Positions 34,112 through 42,216 of a stretch of DNA of 64,000 nt are shown one piece after another. Numbering within the stretch: position 1 is the first letter of the stretch; each line of letters opens with the position of its first letter. The notes below the pieces were generated by a model. That model made no database searches. It had not been told where the DNA came from and worked only from the letters and a program-made list of their open reading frames with translations. The stretch spans positions 32,452 through 96,451 of the forward strand of contig NZ_VNHU01000011.1 of assembly GCF_008124785.1 (NCBI RefSeq). Reading direction: 5' to 3'. This DNA comes from Aquimarina intermedia (GTDB lineage Bacteria > Bacteroidota > Bacteroidia > Flavobacteriales > Flavobacteriaceae). Made by a program: the position numbers and the translations under genes.

Positions 34112-35033
34112 TTTCGGAAATCGTTTTTATAAATATTTCATTCACCGTTGGAATCACTTCGTTAAACCGTACGATTTTTGACTTTGAGGCCAAGTACCCC
34201 AGTAAATCATTCGAATTTGCAGATGCGTCCAGTGTTATGTTAAGTTTTAATTGCTCGTCAATAGTCTTAAAATATGCAGGCGTTACTTTAAATTTTTGAG
34301 CTAGCTCCCCAGCCAATGCTTCCTGGTTATCACTATGAAGACCGACTTCAAAGGTATTGGATTTATATGCTTTTTTGATATCTGAAACTTTACCGTCCAA
34401 AATTTTCTTTGACCGGTTCAACAGTGCCATGTGATCACATAATTCTTCCACACTTTCCATACGATGTGTTGAAAAAATGACAGTAGCTCCTTCATCTCGT
34501 AATTGCAAAATTTCATCTTTAATCACATTAGCATTAATTGGATCAAAACCACTAAAGGGCTCATCAAATATTAATAACTTAGGCTGATGGAGAACGGTTA
34601 CAATAAATTGAACCTTTTGGGCCATTCCTTTTGACAGCTCCTGAATTTTTTTATCCCACCAATGTGTAATTTCGAATTTATCGAACCAATATTTTAAGCG
34701 TTGGTTCGCTTCCTTTTTTGAGAGTCCTTTAAGTTGAGCCAGATACATGGCTTGCTCGCCCACCCGCATAGATTTATACAATCCTCGTTCTTCCGGCAAA
34801 TATCCGATATCTTTAATATGCTTAGGTTGCAGAGGCTCCCCATTAAGAAAAACAGCTCCACTATCGGGCAATGTTATTTGATTGATAATTCTAATTAAGG
34901 TAGTCTTACCTGCACCATTTGGCCCCAAAAGGCCAAAAATACTTCCGGCAGGTACTTGTATGGACATTTCTTCTAACGCGGTAAATTCCCCAAAACGCTT
35001 ACTTACCTGTTTTGCCTCTAAAGCTTGAGTCAT
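34104..35033 (-). CDS. ABC exporter ATP-binding protein (NatA type)
   Basis: 309 aa. Walker A GLLGPNGAGKTTLIR (about 34-48), signature LSKGMAQKVQFI, Walker B LLIFDEPFSGFDPINA, and switch His in VIFSTHRMESVEELCDHMALL. The last 80 residues form the C-terminal extension found in NatA/DrrA-like ATPases. First gene of the minus-strand string that continues with the permease, MscS, barrel and response regulator genes; upstream is a 344-bp intergenic region. Confidence 0.94.
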   Translation of the reverse strand: MTQALEAKQVSKRFGEFTALEEMSIQVPAGSIFGLLGPNGAGKTTLIRIINQITLPDSGAVFLNGEPLQPKHIKDIGYLPEERGLYKSMRVGEQAMYLAQLKGLSKKEANQRLKYWFDKFEITHWWDKKIQELSKGMAQKVQFIVTVLHQPKLLIFDEPFSGFDPINANVIKDEILQLRDEGATVIFSTHRMESVEELCDHMALLNRSKKILDGKVSDIKKAYKSNTFEVGLHSDNQEALAGELAQKFKVTPAYFKTIDEQLKLNITLDASANSNDLLGYLASKSKIVRFNEVIPTVNEIFIKTISENE

Positions 35034-35377
35034 AAAATTTTAATTATAAGTGATGAATATCGGACTCTACATATATCCTTATTTAATTGGGCTACATGCT
35101 TTATTGAGAATTAGGTTATAAAAATACTATTATTACTTACAAACCGAAGCTTTTTTATCAAAATCTAAAAAATAGTCACCTGATGAATCTTACCAGACCT
35201 TTATGCTCTTAAAAACAAAACCCACCCTGAATACTAAGTATTTAGGATGGGAAAAAAATTGCTATGAAAAAGAAAAATTATCACCATTAAAAATAGTGAT
35301 GTTTCAAATATACGAAATTTTCTTAATCATAAGTTAATGTTATATATGTAATTCCTACAAACTGTTTAATTTACAGT
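35034..35377. other. 344-bp intergenic region between dnaJ and the ABC operon
   Basis: Holds the dnaJ terminator (35221-35251) and presumably the ABC operon promoter. No gene, tRNA or further structure was seen. Confidence 0.5.
35221..35251 (-). terminator. Terminator of the grpE-dnaJ operon
   Basis: CCCACCCTGAATAC and GTATTTAGGATGGG form a long imperfect stem. On the minus strand it is followed by TTTTGTTTTT. It lies 126 bp beyond the dnaJ stop. Confidence 0.75.
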
Positions 35378-36493
35378 TTAAGAAAACATGTCTTTTACTT
35401 TCTCAAAAAAAGATTTATCTCCGCTATCAGGACTAGGCTTAAAATGATCATCTTGAGACATACGTTCAAAAAACTCACGTTGTTCTTTATTTATTGTCTT
35501 AGGCGTCCATACATTGACATGAACCAAAAGATCTCCCTTACCATATCCATTAATACTAGGGATACCTTTGCCTCTCAATCTTAAGATCTTTCCACTTTGT
35601 ACACCTTCTTCTATTTTGATTCGTACTTTACCGGTAACCGTATCTATCTCACGTGACGCCCCTAAAACAGCTTCAGAAAAACTTACATATAAATCGTAGT
35701 GTAAATTATCTCCTTCACGTTGCAAATAAGGATGTTCTAAAACTTCAATAGCGACCAGTAAATCTCCAGGTACTCCATTGCCCGGTGCATCATTCCCTTT
35801 ACCAGATACTTTGAGCTGCATACCTTCTTCTACTCCGGCAGGTATTTTAATACTTACCGTCTCTTCAGCTACTTTTAATCCCTGAGCATCAGCATCAGCT
35901 GGCTTTTGGTCAATCATTTGCCCTGATCCGCCACAAGTAGTACATACAGAAGCTGTTTGCATTCTTCCCAGAATCGTATTGGTAATTCTGGTTATCTGAC
36001 CAGAACCATTACAGGTAGCACATGTTTTGTAAGTGGTCCCCGAGGCTTGAACCTTACGTTTTACCTTTATCTTCTTATCAACACCGTTGGCTACTTCTTC
36101 AAGCGTCAACTTTACACGTATGCGCAGATTGCTACCTTTGGCTCTACGTTGACCACCGCCACCGCCGCCAAAACCACCGAAACCGCCAAAACCGCCGCCA
36201 CCGAAGATATCACCAAACTGGCTGAAAATATCATCCATGTTCATGCCACCGCCGCCGCCGAATCCACCACCTTCAAAAGCTTGGTGTCCGTATTGATCGT
36301 AACGTTGACGCTTATTTGGATCACTTAAAACCTCATAAGCCTCAGCTGCTTTCTTAAATTTTTCTTCAGCAGTTTTATCTCCTGGATTTTTATCCGGGTG
36401 AAATTCTATTGCTTTTTTTCGATATGCTTTTTTGATTTCGGCTTCAGTAGCATTTTTACTGATGCCTAAGATATCATAAAAATCGTCTTTCAT
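35378..36493 (-). CDS. dnaJ: Chaperone DnaJ with reduced zinc-finger region
   Basis: Co-chaperone that stimulates DnaK ATPase. J domain with His-Pro-Asp at 32-34 ([10 protein letters not shown]), Gly/Phe-rich linker (about 75-115, with runs such as [17 protein letters not shown]), then a zinc region with only two CxxCxGxG motifs (CATCNGSG and CTTCGGSG) instead of four, so one zinc site at most. The C-terminal substrate domains carry [25 protein letters not shown] (quoted in part) and [15 protein letters not shown]. 371 aa. Downstream of grpE by 7 bp, one operon. Confidence 0.96.
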   Translation of the reverse strand: MKDDFYDILGISKNATEAEIKKAYRKKAIEFHPDKNPGDKTAEEKFKKAAEAYEVLSDPNKRQRYDQYGHQAFEGGGFGGGGGMNMDDIFSQFGDIFGGGGFGGFGGFGGGGGGQRRAKGSNLRIRVKLTLEEVANGVDKKIKVKRKVQASGTTYKTCATCNGSGQITRITNTILGRMQTASVCTTCGGSGQMIDQKPADADAQGLKVAEETVSIKIPAGVEEGMQLKVSGKGNDAPGNGVPGDLLVAIEVLEHPYLQREGDNLHYDLYVSFSEAVLGASREIDTVTGKVRIKIEEGVQSGKILRLRGKGIPSINGYGKGDLLVHVNVWTPKTINKEQREFFERMSQDDHFKPSPDSGDKSFFEKVKDMFS

Positions 36494-36500
36494 ATACTTA

Positions 36501-37052
36501 TTATTGTCCGGTGACTACTTTAGGAAATCTTATAATCCTGTCTCCTAATTTATATCCTTTCTCCACGACATCCACAATCTTACCTTTGAGATCTGCTGTT
36601 GGCGCCGGAATCTGAGTAATGGCTTCGTGCTCATCTGCATCAAAGGTATCTCCCGCGGCAACATTCATTTCTGTCAACCCTTTTGAAACCAATGTTTCTC
36701 TGAGTTTATTATGAATTAATGCAACGCCTTTACTCAAGTTCTCATCTTCGGACTTTTCAATTTCCTTCATGGCACGGTCAAAATCATCCATAACCGGCAA
36801 CATCGATGACAAAACATCCTGACTTGCAGTCTTGAAAAGCTCTAAACGTTCTTTGGACGTTCTTCTCTTATAATTTTCAAACTCAGCAAAAAGACGTAAG
36901 AATTTATCCTTTTCTTTCTCTAACTCCTCTTTGTACTGCGTCTCTTTATCTTCATCAACCGCTTGGGTATCTTCTACTGTTTCTTCTACTGTCGTTTCAA
37001 GAAGCTCTTCTTGATCCTTAACATCTTCCGACTGTTTGTTTTTCTTACTCAT
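36501..37052 (-). CDS. grpE: Nucleotide exchange factor GrpE
   Basis: 183 aa. An acidic N-terminal lead ([18 protein letters not shown]), a long coiled helix ([28 protein letters not shown]), then the family signature [13 protein letters not shown] and the beta-domain [19 protein letters not shown]...[27 protein letters not shown] (quoted in parts). It releases ADP from DnaK. Cotranscribed with dnaJ; dnaK is not in the window. Confidence 0.96.
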   Translation of the reverse strand: MSKKNKQSEDVKDQEELLETTVEETVEDTQAVDEDKETQYKEELEKEKDKFLRLFAEFENYKRRTSKERLELFKTASQDVLSSMLPVMDDFDRAMKEIEKSEDENLSKGVALIHNKLRETLVSKGLTEMNVAAGDTFDADEHEAITQIPAPTADLKGKIVDVVEKGYKLGDRIIRFPKVVTGQ

Positions 37053-37215
37053 GTAACTCGTACTTTTAATAAGTTTTCTTTTTCAAGGTGCAAAAGTACT
37101 GCCATTTTTTAATTAATGTCATAATGTCATTGTAATATTTTAGCATATCTTTATGAGTATTCCGTTTAGAATAAAATAATTTTGATGTTAATTAAATCTT
37201 ATAATTAACTACATT

Positions 37216-37887
37216 ATGAAAACTAAAGTCATGAGTGTGTTTGCTGCGGCAACACTTTTAATTACTGCTATTTCCTGTAAAGGTGAAAATAAAAATGAAA
37301 CCGATGCTGCGGCAGCTGAAGCTGTAAAAGAAGCTCCTATGGAGGCAGCAACATATACTGTTGATACAGCTTCCAGCACTATCGAATGGGTAGGTTCAAA
37401 ACCAACTGGAGAGCATACGGGAACTATTGCTGTTAGTGATGGTATGATAAAAGTAAACGCTGACAAAATTGAAGGTGGCACTTTTACTGTTGACATGAAG
37501 ACCATTACAGTTACTGATCTTGAAGGTGACGATAAAGCAAGTCTTGAAGGACACTTAAAAGGTGAAGGTGAAGGAAAAGAAGACCATTTCTTTAATGTAG
37601 CACAGTACCCTACTGCTAATTTTGAAATCACCGGAATTTCTGAAAAAGAAGGTAAGACTATGATCGATGGGAATTTAACCATTAAAGGCGTTAAGAAAAA
37701 CATTTCTTTTCCTGCTACTACTTCGATGGAAGGAGATATGATGAGTTTAACTTCTGAAGAATTCACAATTGATCGCACAGAATGGAACGTAAACTACGCT
37801 TCGAAATCTGTGTTCGAAAATTTAGGCGATAAATTTGTTAATGATGATATCAAATTAAAGGTTATGATCAAAGCTAAGAAAGCTTAA
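37216..37887 (+). CDS. YceI-family lipoprotein
   Basis: 223 aa. Lipobox at Cys21 (LLITAISCKGEN), then an Ala/Glu-rich linker and the YceI lipocalin-like barrel: YTVDTASSTIEWVGSKPTGE, GGTFTVDMKTITVTDLEG, DHFFNVAQYPTANFEITG, GNLTIKGVKKNISFPA, DRTEWNVNYASKSVF. The family binds polyisoprenoids or lipids. Anchored to the periplasmic face of a membrane. A long frame on the opposite strand (37209-37778) is a shadow of this gene. Confidence 0.94.
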   Translation: MKTKVMSVFAAATLLITAISCKGENKNETDAAAAEAVKEAPMEAATYTVDTASSTIEWVGSKPTGEHTGTIAVSDGMIKVNADKIEGGTFTVDMKTITVTDLEGDDKASLEGHLKGEGEGKEDHFFNVAQYPTANFEITGISEKEGKTMIDGNLTIKGVKKNISFPATTSMEGDMMSLTSEEFTIDRTEWNVNYASKSVFENLGDKFVNDDIKLKVMIKAKKA

Positions 37888-37912
37888 TCACTCCCTTCAA
37901 CCGTAAAATTTA

Positions 37913-37947
37913 AAATCCCAATGAAGCGATACTTCATTGGGATTTTT
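37913..37947. terminator. Bidirectional terminator, yceI / SDR gene
   Basis: AAATCCCAATGAAG and CTTCATTGGGATTT form a perfect stem around a 5-6 nt loop, with a T-run on the plus strand and T-rich sequence on the minus strand. Confidence 0.9.
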
Positions 37948-37976
37948 ATTTCATTTAATTCCTGACTGCAACGATA

Positions 37977-38894
37977 CTACGCTGCCTCGTTGGCTACAAT
38001 TTCTTGAATTGCAACCGCTATATTATCAAAATTGTAACTAAAACCTGTTTCCAATATTTTTTCACAGCTCACGCGTTGACTCTCGAACAGAATAGTATGC
38101 ATTTGGCCTAATATCAATTGCATCATAAATTTTGGAATATTAGGAAGTATTATCTTTTTATCCTGCTTTTTAGCAATAATTTGTATCAATTTTTGATTTG
38201 AAACTGGATTGGGGGCTACTGCATTATAAACACCGCTCAGTTCTTGCTCCAGTACGTGCATAAACATACGTGAAAGATCATCTAAATGAATCCAGCTCTG
38301 CCACTGTTTGCCACTGCCAAAAGCTGCTCCCAAGTTATATTCTATGGGCTGTGCCATTTTGGGATAGGCTCCTCCTTTTTCTGATAAGACCAACCCAATG
38401 CGTAAAATACTCACCGACACCCCGATTGTTTTAAATCGGTTTACTTCTTGCTCCCACTGTTGTACAACAGACCCTAAAAAACCTTTGGCGCGTTTTTCTG
38501 TTTCTTCGTCATAATAATTTTGCAGTGAATCCGGATAAATTCCGATAGCACTTGCAGATATAATTTGTCTTACAATATGTGTTTTTTGTTTTAAAGTATA
38601 TAAAAGTAATTTTGCCGATCGTGTTCTACTTTCAATTATTTCTTCTTTATAACTTTCTGTCCATCGCTTTGCAACGGTAGCACCAACCAAGTTAATTATA
38701 ACCTCAACGCCATCAATACAATCCTCATCAATAATACTTTTTTGCGGATCCCAGTAAAATCCTTTATAATTTGGTTTATTTACCAGTTTATCTTTGCTGG
38801 TCGTTAAATAATGTACCACAAAATTCGATTCATGACATAATTTAACAACTTCTTGACCTATCATACCGGTAGCACCGGTGATTAAAACTTTCAT
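37977..38894 (-). CDS. TIGR01777-type SDR epimerase (YfcH-like)
   Basis: 305 aa, extended short-chain dehydrogenase fold. NAD(P) motif ITGATGMIGQEVV at the N-terminus; the rest matches the YfcH family: FYWDPQKSIIDEDCIDGVEVIINLVGATVAKRWTE (quoted in parts: YWDPQKS, INLVGATVAKRWTE), SASAIGIYPDS, VSILRIGLVLSEKGGAYPKM, SWIHLDDLSRMF and YNAVAPNPVSNQ. Catalytic Tyr is in GIYPDS, without the classic YxxxK, as in this subfamily. A biochemical role is not established. Confidence 0.9.
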   Translation of the reverse strand: MKVLITGATGMIGQEVVKLCHESNFVVHYLTTSKDKLVNKPNYKGFYWDPQKSIIDEDCIDGVEVIINLVGATVAKRWTESYKEEIIESRTRSAKLLLYTLKQKTHIVRQIISASAIGIYPDSLQNYYDEETEKRAKGFLGSVVQQWEQEVNRFKTIGVSVSILRIGLVLSEKGGAYPKMAQPIEYNLGAAFGSGKQWQSWIHLDDLSRMFMHVLEQELSGVYNAVAPNPVSNQKLIQIIAKKQDKKIILPNIPKFMMQLILGQMHTILFESQRVSCEKILETGFSYNFDNIAVAIQEIVANEAA

Positions 38895-39007
38895 AAACTG
38901 TTATTTGTGTGAAATTACTATCCCTTTTTGGCATAAACAATGTCTTTATTATAGGTTTAACAATGGTTTAAGGGAAACTCTTACCAAAAATAAATGATGT
39001 TAATATA

Positions 39008-39679
39008 TCATCGTTTAGTAGCGCGCAACATCTCTCTTTTACCGGGAGGTCCGGGAAGGCGCTCTACTATAAAGCCAACTTCCTGCATCGCCCTGCGTAC
39101 ACTCCCTTTTGCTGAATATGTTACCAATATACCATTACTTCTTAAGGCATTAAACATTTTTTTAAAAATCTCTACTGTCCATAACTCAGGTTGTACCCGC
39201 GCCCCAAAAGCATCAAAATAGATAATATCAAATTCATTGTTACTAGCAATTTCAGAGAAGAATATTTTTCTTTTTAAAAGTGTCAAATGATCTGAGATTT
39301 TATGCCTTTCTTCCCATGACGTTGTATGCAAATCTGAAAATAAGCACTCGGCAGCCCCATCAATTTGTGCAACATAGTTCATAGCAAGAGCTTCATTCAA
39401 TTGCACCGGATATGCCTCGACCCCTGTATACTGTATCTCAATGCTGCATTTTTTTGCTTCTAAAGCTGTTATAAAGGCGTTGAGTCCTGTTCCAAAACCG
39501 ATTTCCAGAATACTAAGTGTCCCAACCTTGTTTTTATCTAAGTAGTAGTGTAAACCTGTTTGAATAAATACGTGATATGCCTCGTTAACCGCTCCGTGTA
39601 GCGAGTGATACTGCTCATCCCAATCAATAAGTTGAATGGTTGTAGATCCATCGGCGGTTTTAACTATCTTTCTTTTCAA
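39008..39679 (-). CDS. mnmD: tRNA (mnm5s2U34) methyltransferase MnmD
   Basis: 223 aa, a stand-alone version of the N-terminal domain of MnmC. Family markers: IQLIDWDEQYHSLHGAVNEA, VFIQTGL, SAM-binding ILEIGFGTGLNAFITAL (near residue 56), VEAYPVQ, and FDIIYFDAFGARVQPELWT with the SAK/PGKREM end (RLPGPPGKREMLRA). It completes the methylation of nm5s2U to mnm5s2U in the wobble position of some tRNAs. The FAD oxidoreductase half of MnmC is absent, as in Bacteroidota and Gram-positives. Followed upstream by DUF4920 at 11 bp. Confidence 0.92.
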   Translation of the reverse strand: MKRKIVKTADGSTTIQLIDWDEQYHSLHGAVNEAYHVFIQTGLHYYLDKNKVGTLSILEIGFGTGLNAFITALEAKKCSIEIQYTGVEAYPVQLNEALAMNYVAQIDGAAECLFSDLHTTSWEERHKISDHLTLLKRKIFFSEIASNNEFDIIYFDAFGARVQPELWTVEIFKKMFNALRSNGILVTYSAKGSVRRAMQEVGFIVERLPGPPGKREMLRATKR

Positions 39680-39690
39680 AGTATATTCCC

Positions 39691-40197
39691 TTAATTCTTC
39701 AGCAATACACCGTCTGCAATGAAAGAATAGGTCCTTTCAGGTTGCGTAATTTGCGAAATTTCTTCTTCTGATTTCCCGGCATCTTCTGCAAAATGCTTCT
39801 GATCCTCAACAGAGGAAACTGCTATAAAAGCTTTACCTTGTGCTATAATCGTGTCGTTTTCTATATCCTTTGGCATAAAAAATCCGTAATCTTTAAAAGT
39901 CACTCTTGCTTCGGTTGAATCATTCACGTTCACTTTCATCCAACATCCTTTTGATTTACAAACTGAATTTACGGTACTTGAAAGTGTGAGCTGTATAGTA
40001 TCTCCTACTACCATATCGTTATACACATCATGTAAGTCTGACGCTGTCAAAATAGTCGCATCGTTCAAAGAAGCTCCAAAAGAGGTATACATTTCTTTAT
40101 CTAATTCTTGAACCTTGCCGGATTGGCTATCCTTTTGGAAGGATGTACACCCTAATACGAATGATAGAAACGAAATAAAAACATACATTTTTTTCAT
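39691..40197 (-). CDS. DUF4920 domain-containing lipoprotein
   Basis: 168 aa. Lipobox Cys17 (ISFLSFVLGCTSFQ). The domain pattern is MYTSFGASLNDATILTASDL, then VGDTIQLTLSSTVNSVCKSKGCWMKV (quoted in part: NSVCKSKGCWMKV holds the two conserved Cys), VTFKDYGFFMPKDIEN, and HFAEDAGKSEEEI. DUF4920 is related to putative cupredoxin/metal-binding envelope proteins of Bacteroidota. No direct function known. Upstream of mnmD by 11 bp and probably co-transcribed. Confidence 0.88.
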   Translation of the reverse strand: MKKMYVFISFLSFVLGCTSFQKDSQSGKVQELDKEMYTSFGASLNDATILTASDLHDVYNDMVVGDTIQLTLSSTVNSVCKSKGCWMKVNVNDSTEARVTFKDYGFFMPKDIENDTIIAQGKAFIAVSSVEDQKHFAEDAGKSEEEISQITQPERTYSFIADGVLLKN

Positions 40198-40373
40198 AAT
40201 TCATTATAATTTTGTGAATTGTTAAAAATAAGCATTTTAAAAATTCTCAATTTATTTAAAATCGGTATTTTTGTTCTCAATCACATGTATAGCTAAAGGA
40301 CATTTTCAGTTTACTGATCTCTACAAAAGTAGGTAACATATATTCTATTTTCTATACCCTTAAAATTAAATTG

Positions 40374-41441
40374 ATGGAAAATACAATTACAGACTCAATT
40401 AAGATTACACCAATAACAACATCTAAGTTAGATAAAGTTGATTTTGACAATCTTAGTTTTGGTAAAACATTTACAGATCACATGTTTGAGTGCGATTTTA
40501 AGGATGGTGTCTGGCAAACTCCTCAAATCAAACCCTATGGTCCGTTGACTATAGATCCATCTGCACGTGTTTTTCATTATGGACAAGCTGTTTTTGAAGG
40601 TATGAAAGCATTTAAAGATGACAAGGGAGATGTGTTTTTATTTAGACCGAAAGATAATTTTAACAGGATTAATATATCAGCTAATCGTTTAGCAATACCT
40701 TCTTTTCCTGAACAATATTTTATGGAAGGGCTTAAGCAATTACTAAAGATTGATGAGAAGTGGATTAAGTCAGGAGCCGGAAATTCACTTTATATTCGTC
40801 CATTTGTAATAGCTACGCAAGCTTGTGTATCTGCTGCAGAGGCTAATGAATATAAATTCATGATCATTTGCTCACCCGCTCAAGCATATTATGTAGGAGA
40901 TGTAAGCGTGCTTATTGCTGAGAAATATAGTCGTTCTGCTAATGGTGGCGTGGGATATGCAAAAGCAGCAGGAAATTATGCGGCACAATTTTACCCTACA
41001 AATTTAGCCAAAAAAGAAGGCTATCAACAAGTAATCTGGACCGATGCCGATACGCACGAGTATATGGAAGAAGCAGGTACTATGAATATTTTCTTTAGAA
41101 TTAACGATACGCTTTTAACAGCACCGATTAGTGATCGCATCTTGGACGGAATCACACGTAAAAGTTTACTGGAAATTGCTGAAAAAGAAGGAATAGCAAC
41201 CGAAGTACGACCCATCAAGGTTAACGAAATTGTCAAGGCCGCAGAAGATGGCGGTTTAAAAGAAATGTTTGGTGCAGGAACAGCGGCGGTAATTAGTCCG
41301 ATTAAAGCTTTTGGCTATAAAGGCAATCATTACGAAATCAAACGACCAGAAAAAGCATTTGCTTCACATCTCAAAAAAGCATTAATGGACATTCAATATA
41401 ACTTGACTGAAGATCCTTACGGATGGAGGGTTAAATTGTAA
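40374..41441 (+). CDS. ilvE: Branched-chain amino acid aminotransferase
   Basis: Class IV PLP aminotransferase for the last step of Leu/Ile/Val synthesis or first of degradation. 355 aa from ATG 40374 (a TTG one codon earlier is less likely). FGKTFTDHMFECDF, VFHYGQAVFEGMKAFK, NISANRLAIPSFPE and SLYIRPFVIAT are BCAT type II features. The PLP lysine is in VGYAKAAGNYAAQ (about residue 200), followed by MNIFFRINDTLLTAPISDRILDGITRKSLLEIA. Single gene with a strong terminator. Confidence 0.95.
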   Translation: MENTITDSIKITPITTSKLDKVDFDNLSFGKTFTDHMFECDFKDGVWQTPQIKPYGPLTIDPSARVFHYGQAVFEGMKAFKDDKGDVFLFRPKDNFNRINISANRLAIPSFPEQYFMEGLKQLLKIDEKWIKSGAGNSLYIRPFVIATQACVSAAEANEYKFMIICSPAQAYYVGDVSVLIAEKYSRSANGGVGYAKAAGNYAAQFYPTNLAKKEGYQQVIWTDADTHEYMEEAGTMNIFFRINDTLLTAPISDRILDGITRKSLLEIAEKEGIATEVRPIKVNEIVKAAEDGGLKEMFGAGTAAVISPIKAFGYKGNHYEIKRPEKAFASHLKKALMDIQYNLTEDPYGWRVKL

Positions 41442-41456
41442 TGATACTTTTTAATA

Positions 41457-41495
41457 AAAAAATCCGTCGTAAACTATGCTGCGACGGATTTTTTT
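41457..41495. terminator. Bidirectional terminator, ilvE / MazG-like gene
   Basis: AATCCGTCG (41461-41469) and CGACGGATT (41482-41490) form a perfect stem, with A and T runs on both sides. Confidence 0.92.
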
Positions 41496-41505
41496 ATTGA
41501 TTATA

Positions 41506-41892
41506 CTACTTATCCATAATCTGTTGTAGATTAGGTTTAAAATAATTGGGTCCTTTGAGCACCTTACCATCTTCTCTATAGATCGGATGTCCGTCCTCTC
41601 CTAATTTGCTCATATTACTTCGCTGGATTTCATCAAAAACTTCTTCAATTTTATGTTGCATACCGTGCTCAATAATGGTACCGCATAAAATATAAAGCAT
41701 ATCACCCAAGGCATCAGCAACTTCTACGAGATCATCATTTTGCGCAGCTTCCAGATATTCTTCGTTTTCTTCTTTCATCAATTCAAAACGCAATCGATTT
41801 TTTGCATGACCTAAATTTGCTTTGGGTTGTTCTCGATATCCAATTTTAAATGCAGTGTGAAAGGTCTGAACAGCAGCTATTTTATTTTTCAT
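41506..41892 (-). CDS. MazG-like/PRA-PH family pyrophosphohydrolase
   Basis: 128 aa all-alpha NTP pyrophosphohydrolase. The metal-binding pattern E-x-x-E and E-x-x-D is in RFELMKEENEEYLEAA and LVEVADALGDMLYILCG. The C-terminus (LGEDGHPIYREDGKVLKGPNYFKP) is typical of bacterial phosphoribosyl-ATP pyrophosphatase-like house-cleaning enzymes that remove non-canonical nucleotides. HisE itself is shorter and lacks this tail. Single gene. Confidence 0.88.
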   Translation of the reverse strand: MKNKIAAVQTFHTAFKIGYREQPKANLGHAKNRLRFELMKEENEEYLEAAQNDDLVEVADALGDMLYILCGTIIEHGMQHKIEEVFDEIQRSNMSKLGEDGHPIYREDGKVLKGPNYFKPNLQQIMDK

Positions 41893-41951
41893 ATACTTTA
41901 ATCTTTTAACGAAGTGTTCCCTATTTTAAACTGAAACTAAATCGTAAGTTT

Positions 41952-41959
41952 TATCTTTG
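41952..41959 (+). promoter_or_regulatory. -7 promoter element TATCTTTG
   Basis: Perfect Bacteroidota -7 element 17 bp before the ATG of the 62-aa gene. No clear TTG at -33, so the upstream half is weak. The transcript would have a leader of about 10 nt. Confidence 0.5.
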
Positions 41960-41976
41960 CGTAAAAATAGAAAAAT

Positions 41977-42165
41977 ATGTTTAGTTCGGGTCAATTGCTA
42001 TTTGCAGTATGTTTTGTAATTGCTTTTATCGTTATCATGATTTTTGCGTATCGAAAAGACATTAGATTGCATCGCAAATACTATAAAGGCAGTCTTTATA
42101 TCCTGATCGGCTTTGTCTGCTTTATTGCTATTCTGTTTGCACTAAAGGTCTATCTTAAAAATTAA
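41977..42165 (+). CDS. Small membrane protein, two helices (62 aa)
   Basis: Residues about 6-24 and 41-59 are hydrophobic helices, separated by a basic loop (AYRKDIRLHRKYYKGS) that would face the cytoplasm. Similar hypotheticals occur in Flavobacteriaceae as I recall. Its own promoter element and terminator make it a real gene despite the size. Function unknown. Confidence 0.8.
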   Translation: MFSSGQLLFAVCFVIAFIVIMIFAYRKDIRLHRKYYKGSLYILIGFVCFIAILFALKVYLKN

Positions 42166-42194
42166 AAAAGGATGCTGCAAAACAACATCCTTTT
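42166..42194. terminator. Bidirectional terminator after the 62-aa gene
   Basis: AAAAGGATG and CATCCTTTT stem with 11-nt loop. The stem begins immediately after the stop codon on the plus strand and serves the M49 gene on the other. Confidence 0.85.
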
Positions 42195-42216
42195 AATCAT
42201 ACTGTATGAGAAGTAG

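Noticed and set aside
37209..37778. 189-codon frame on the minus strand opposite yceI
   Set aside because: Ser/Val-rich antisense shadow of a clear YceI lipoprotein gene.
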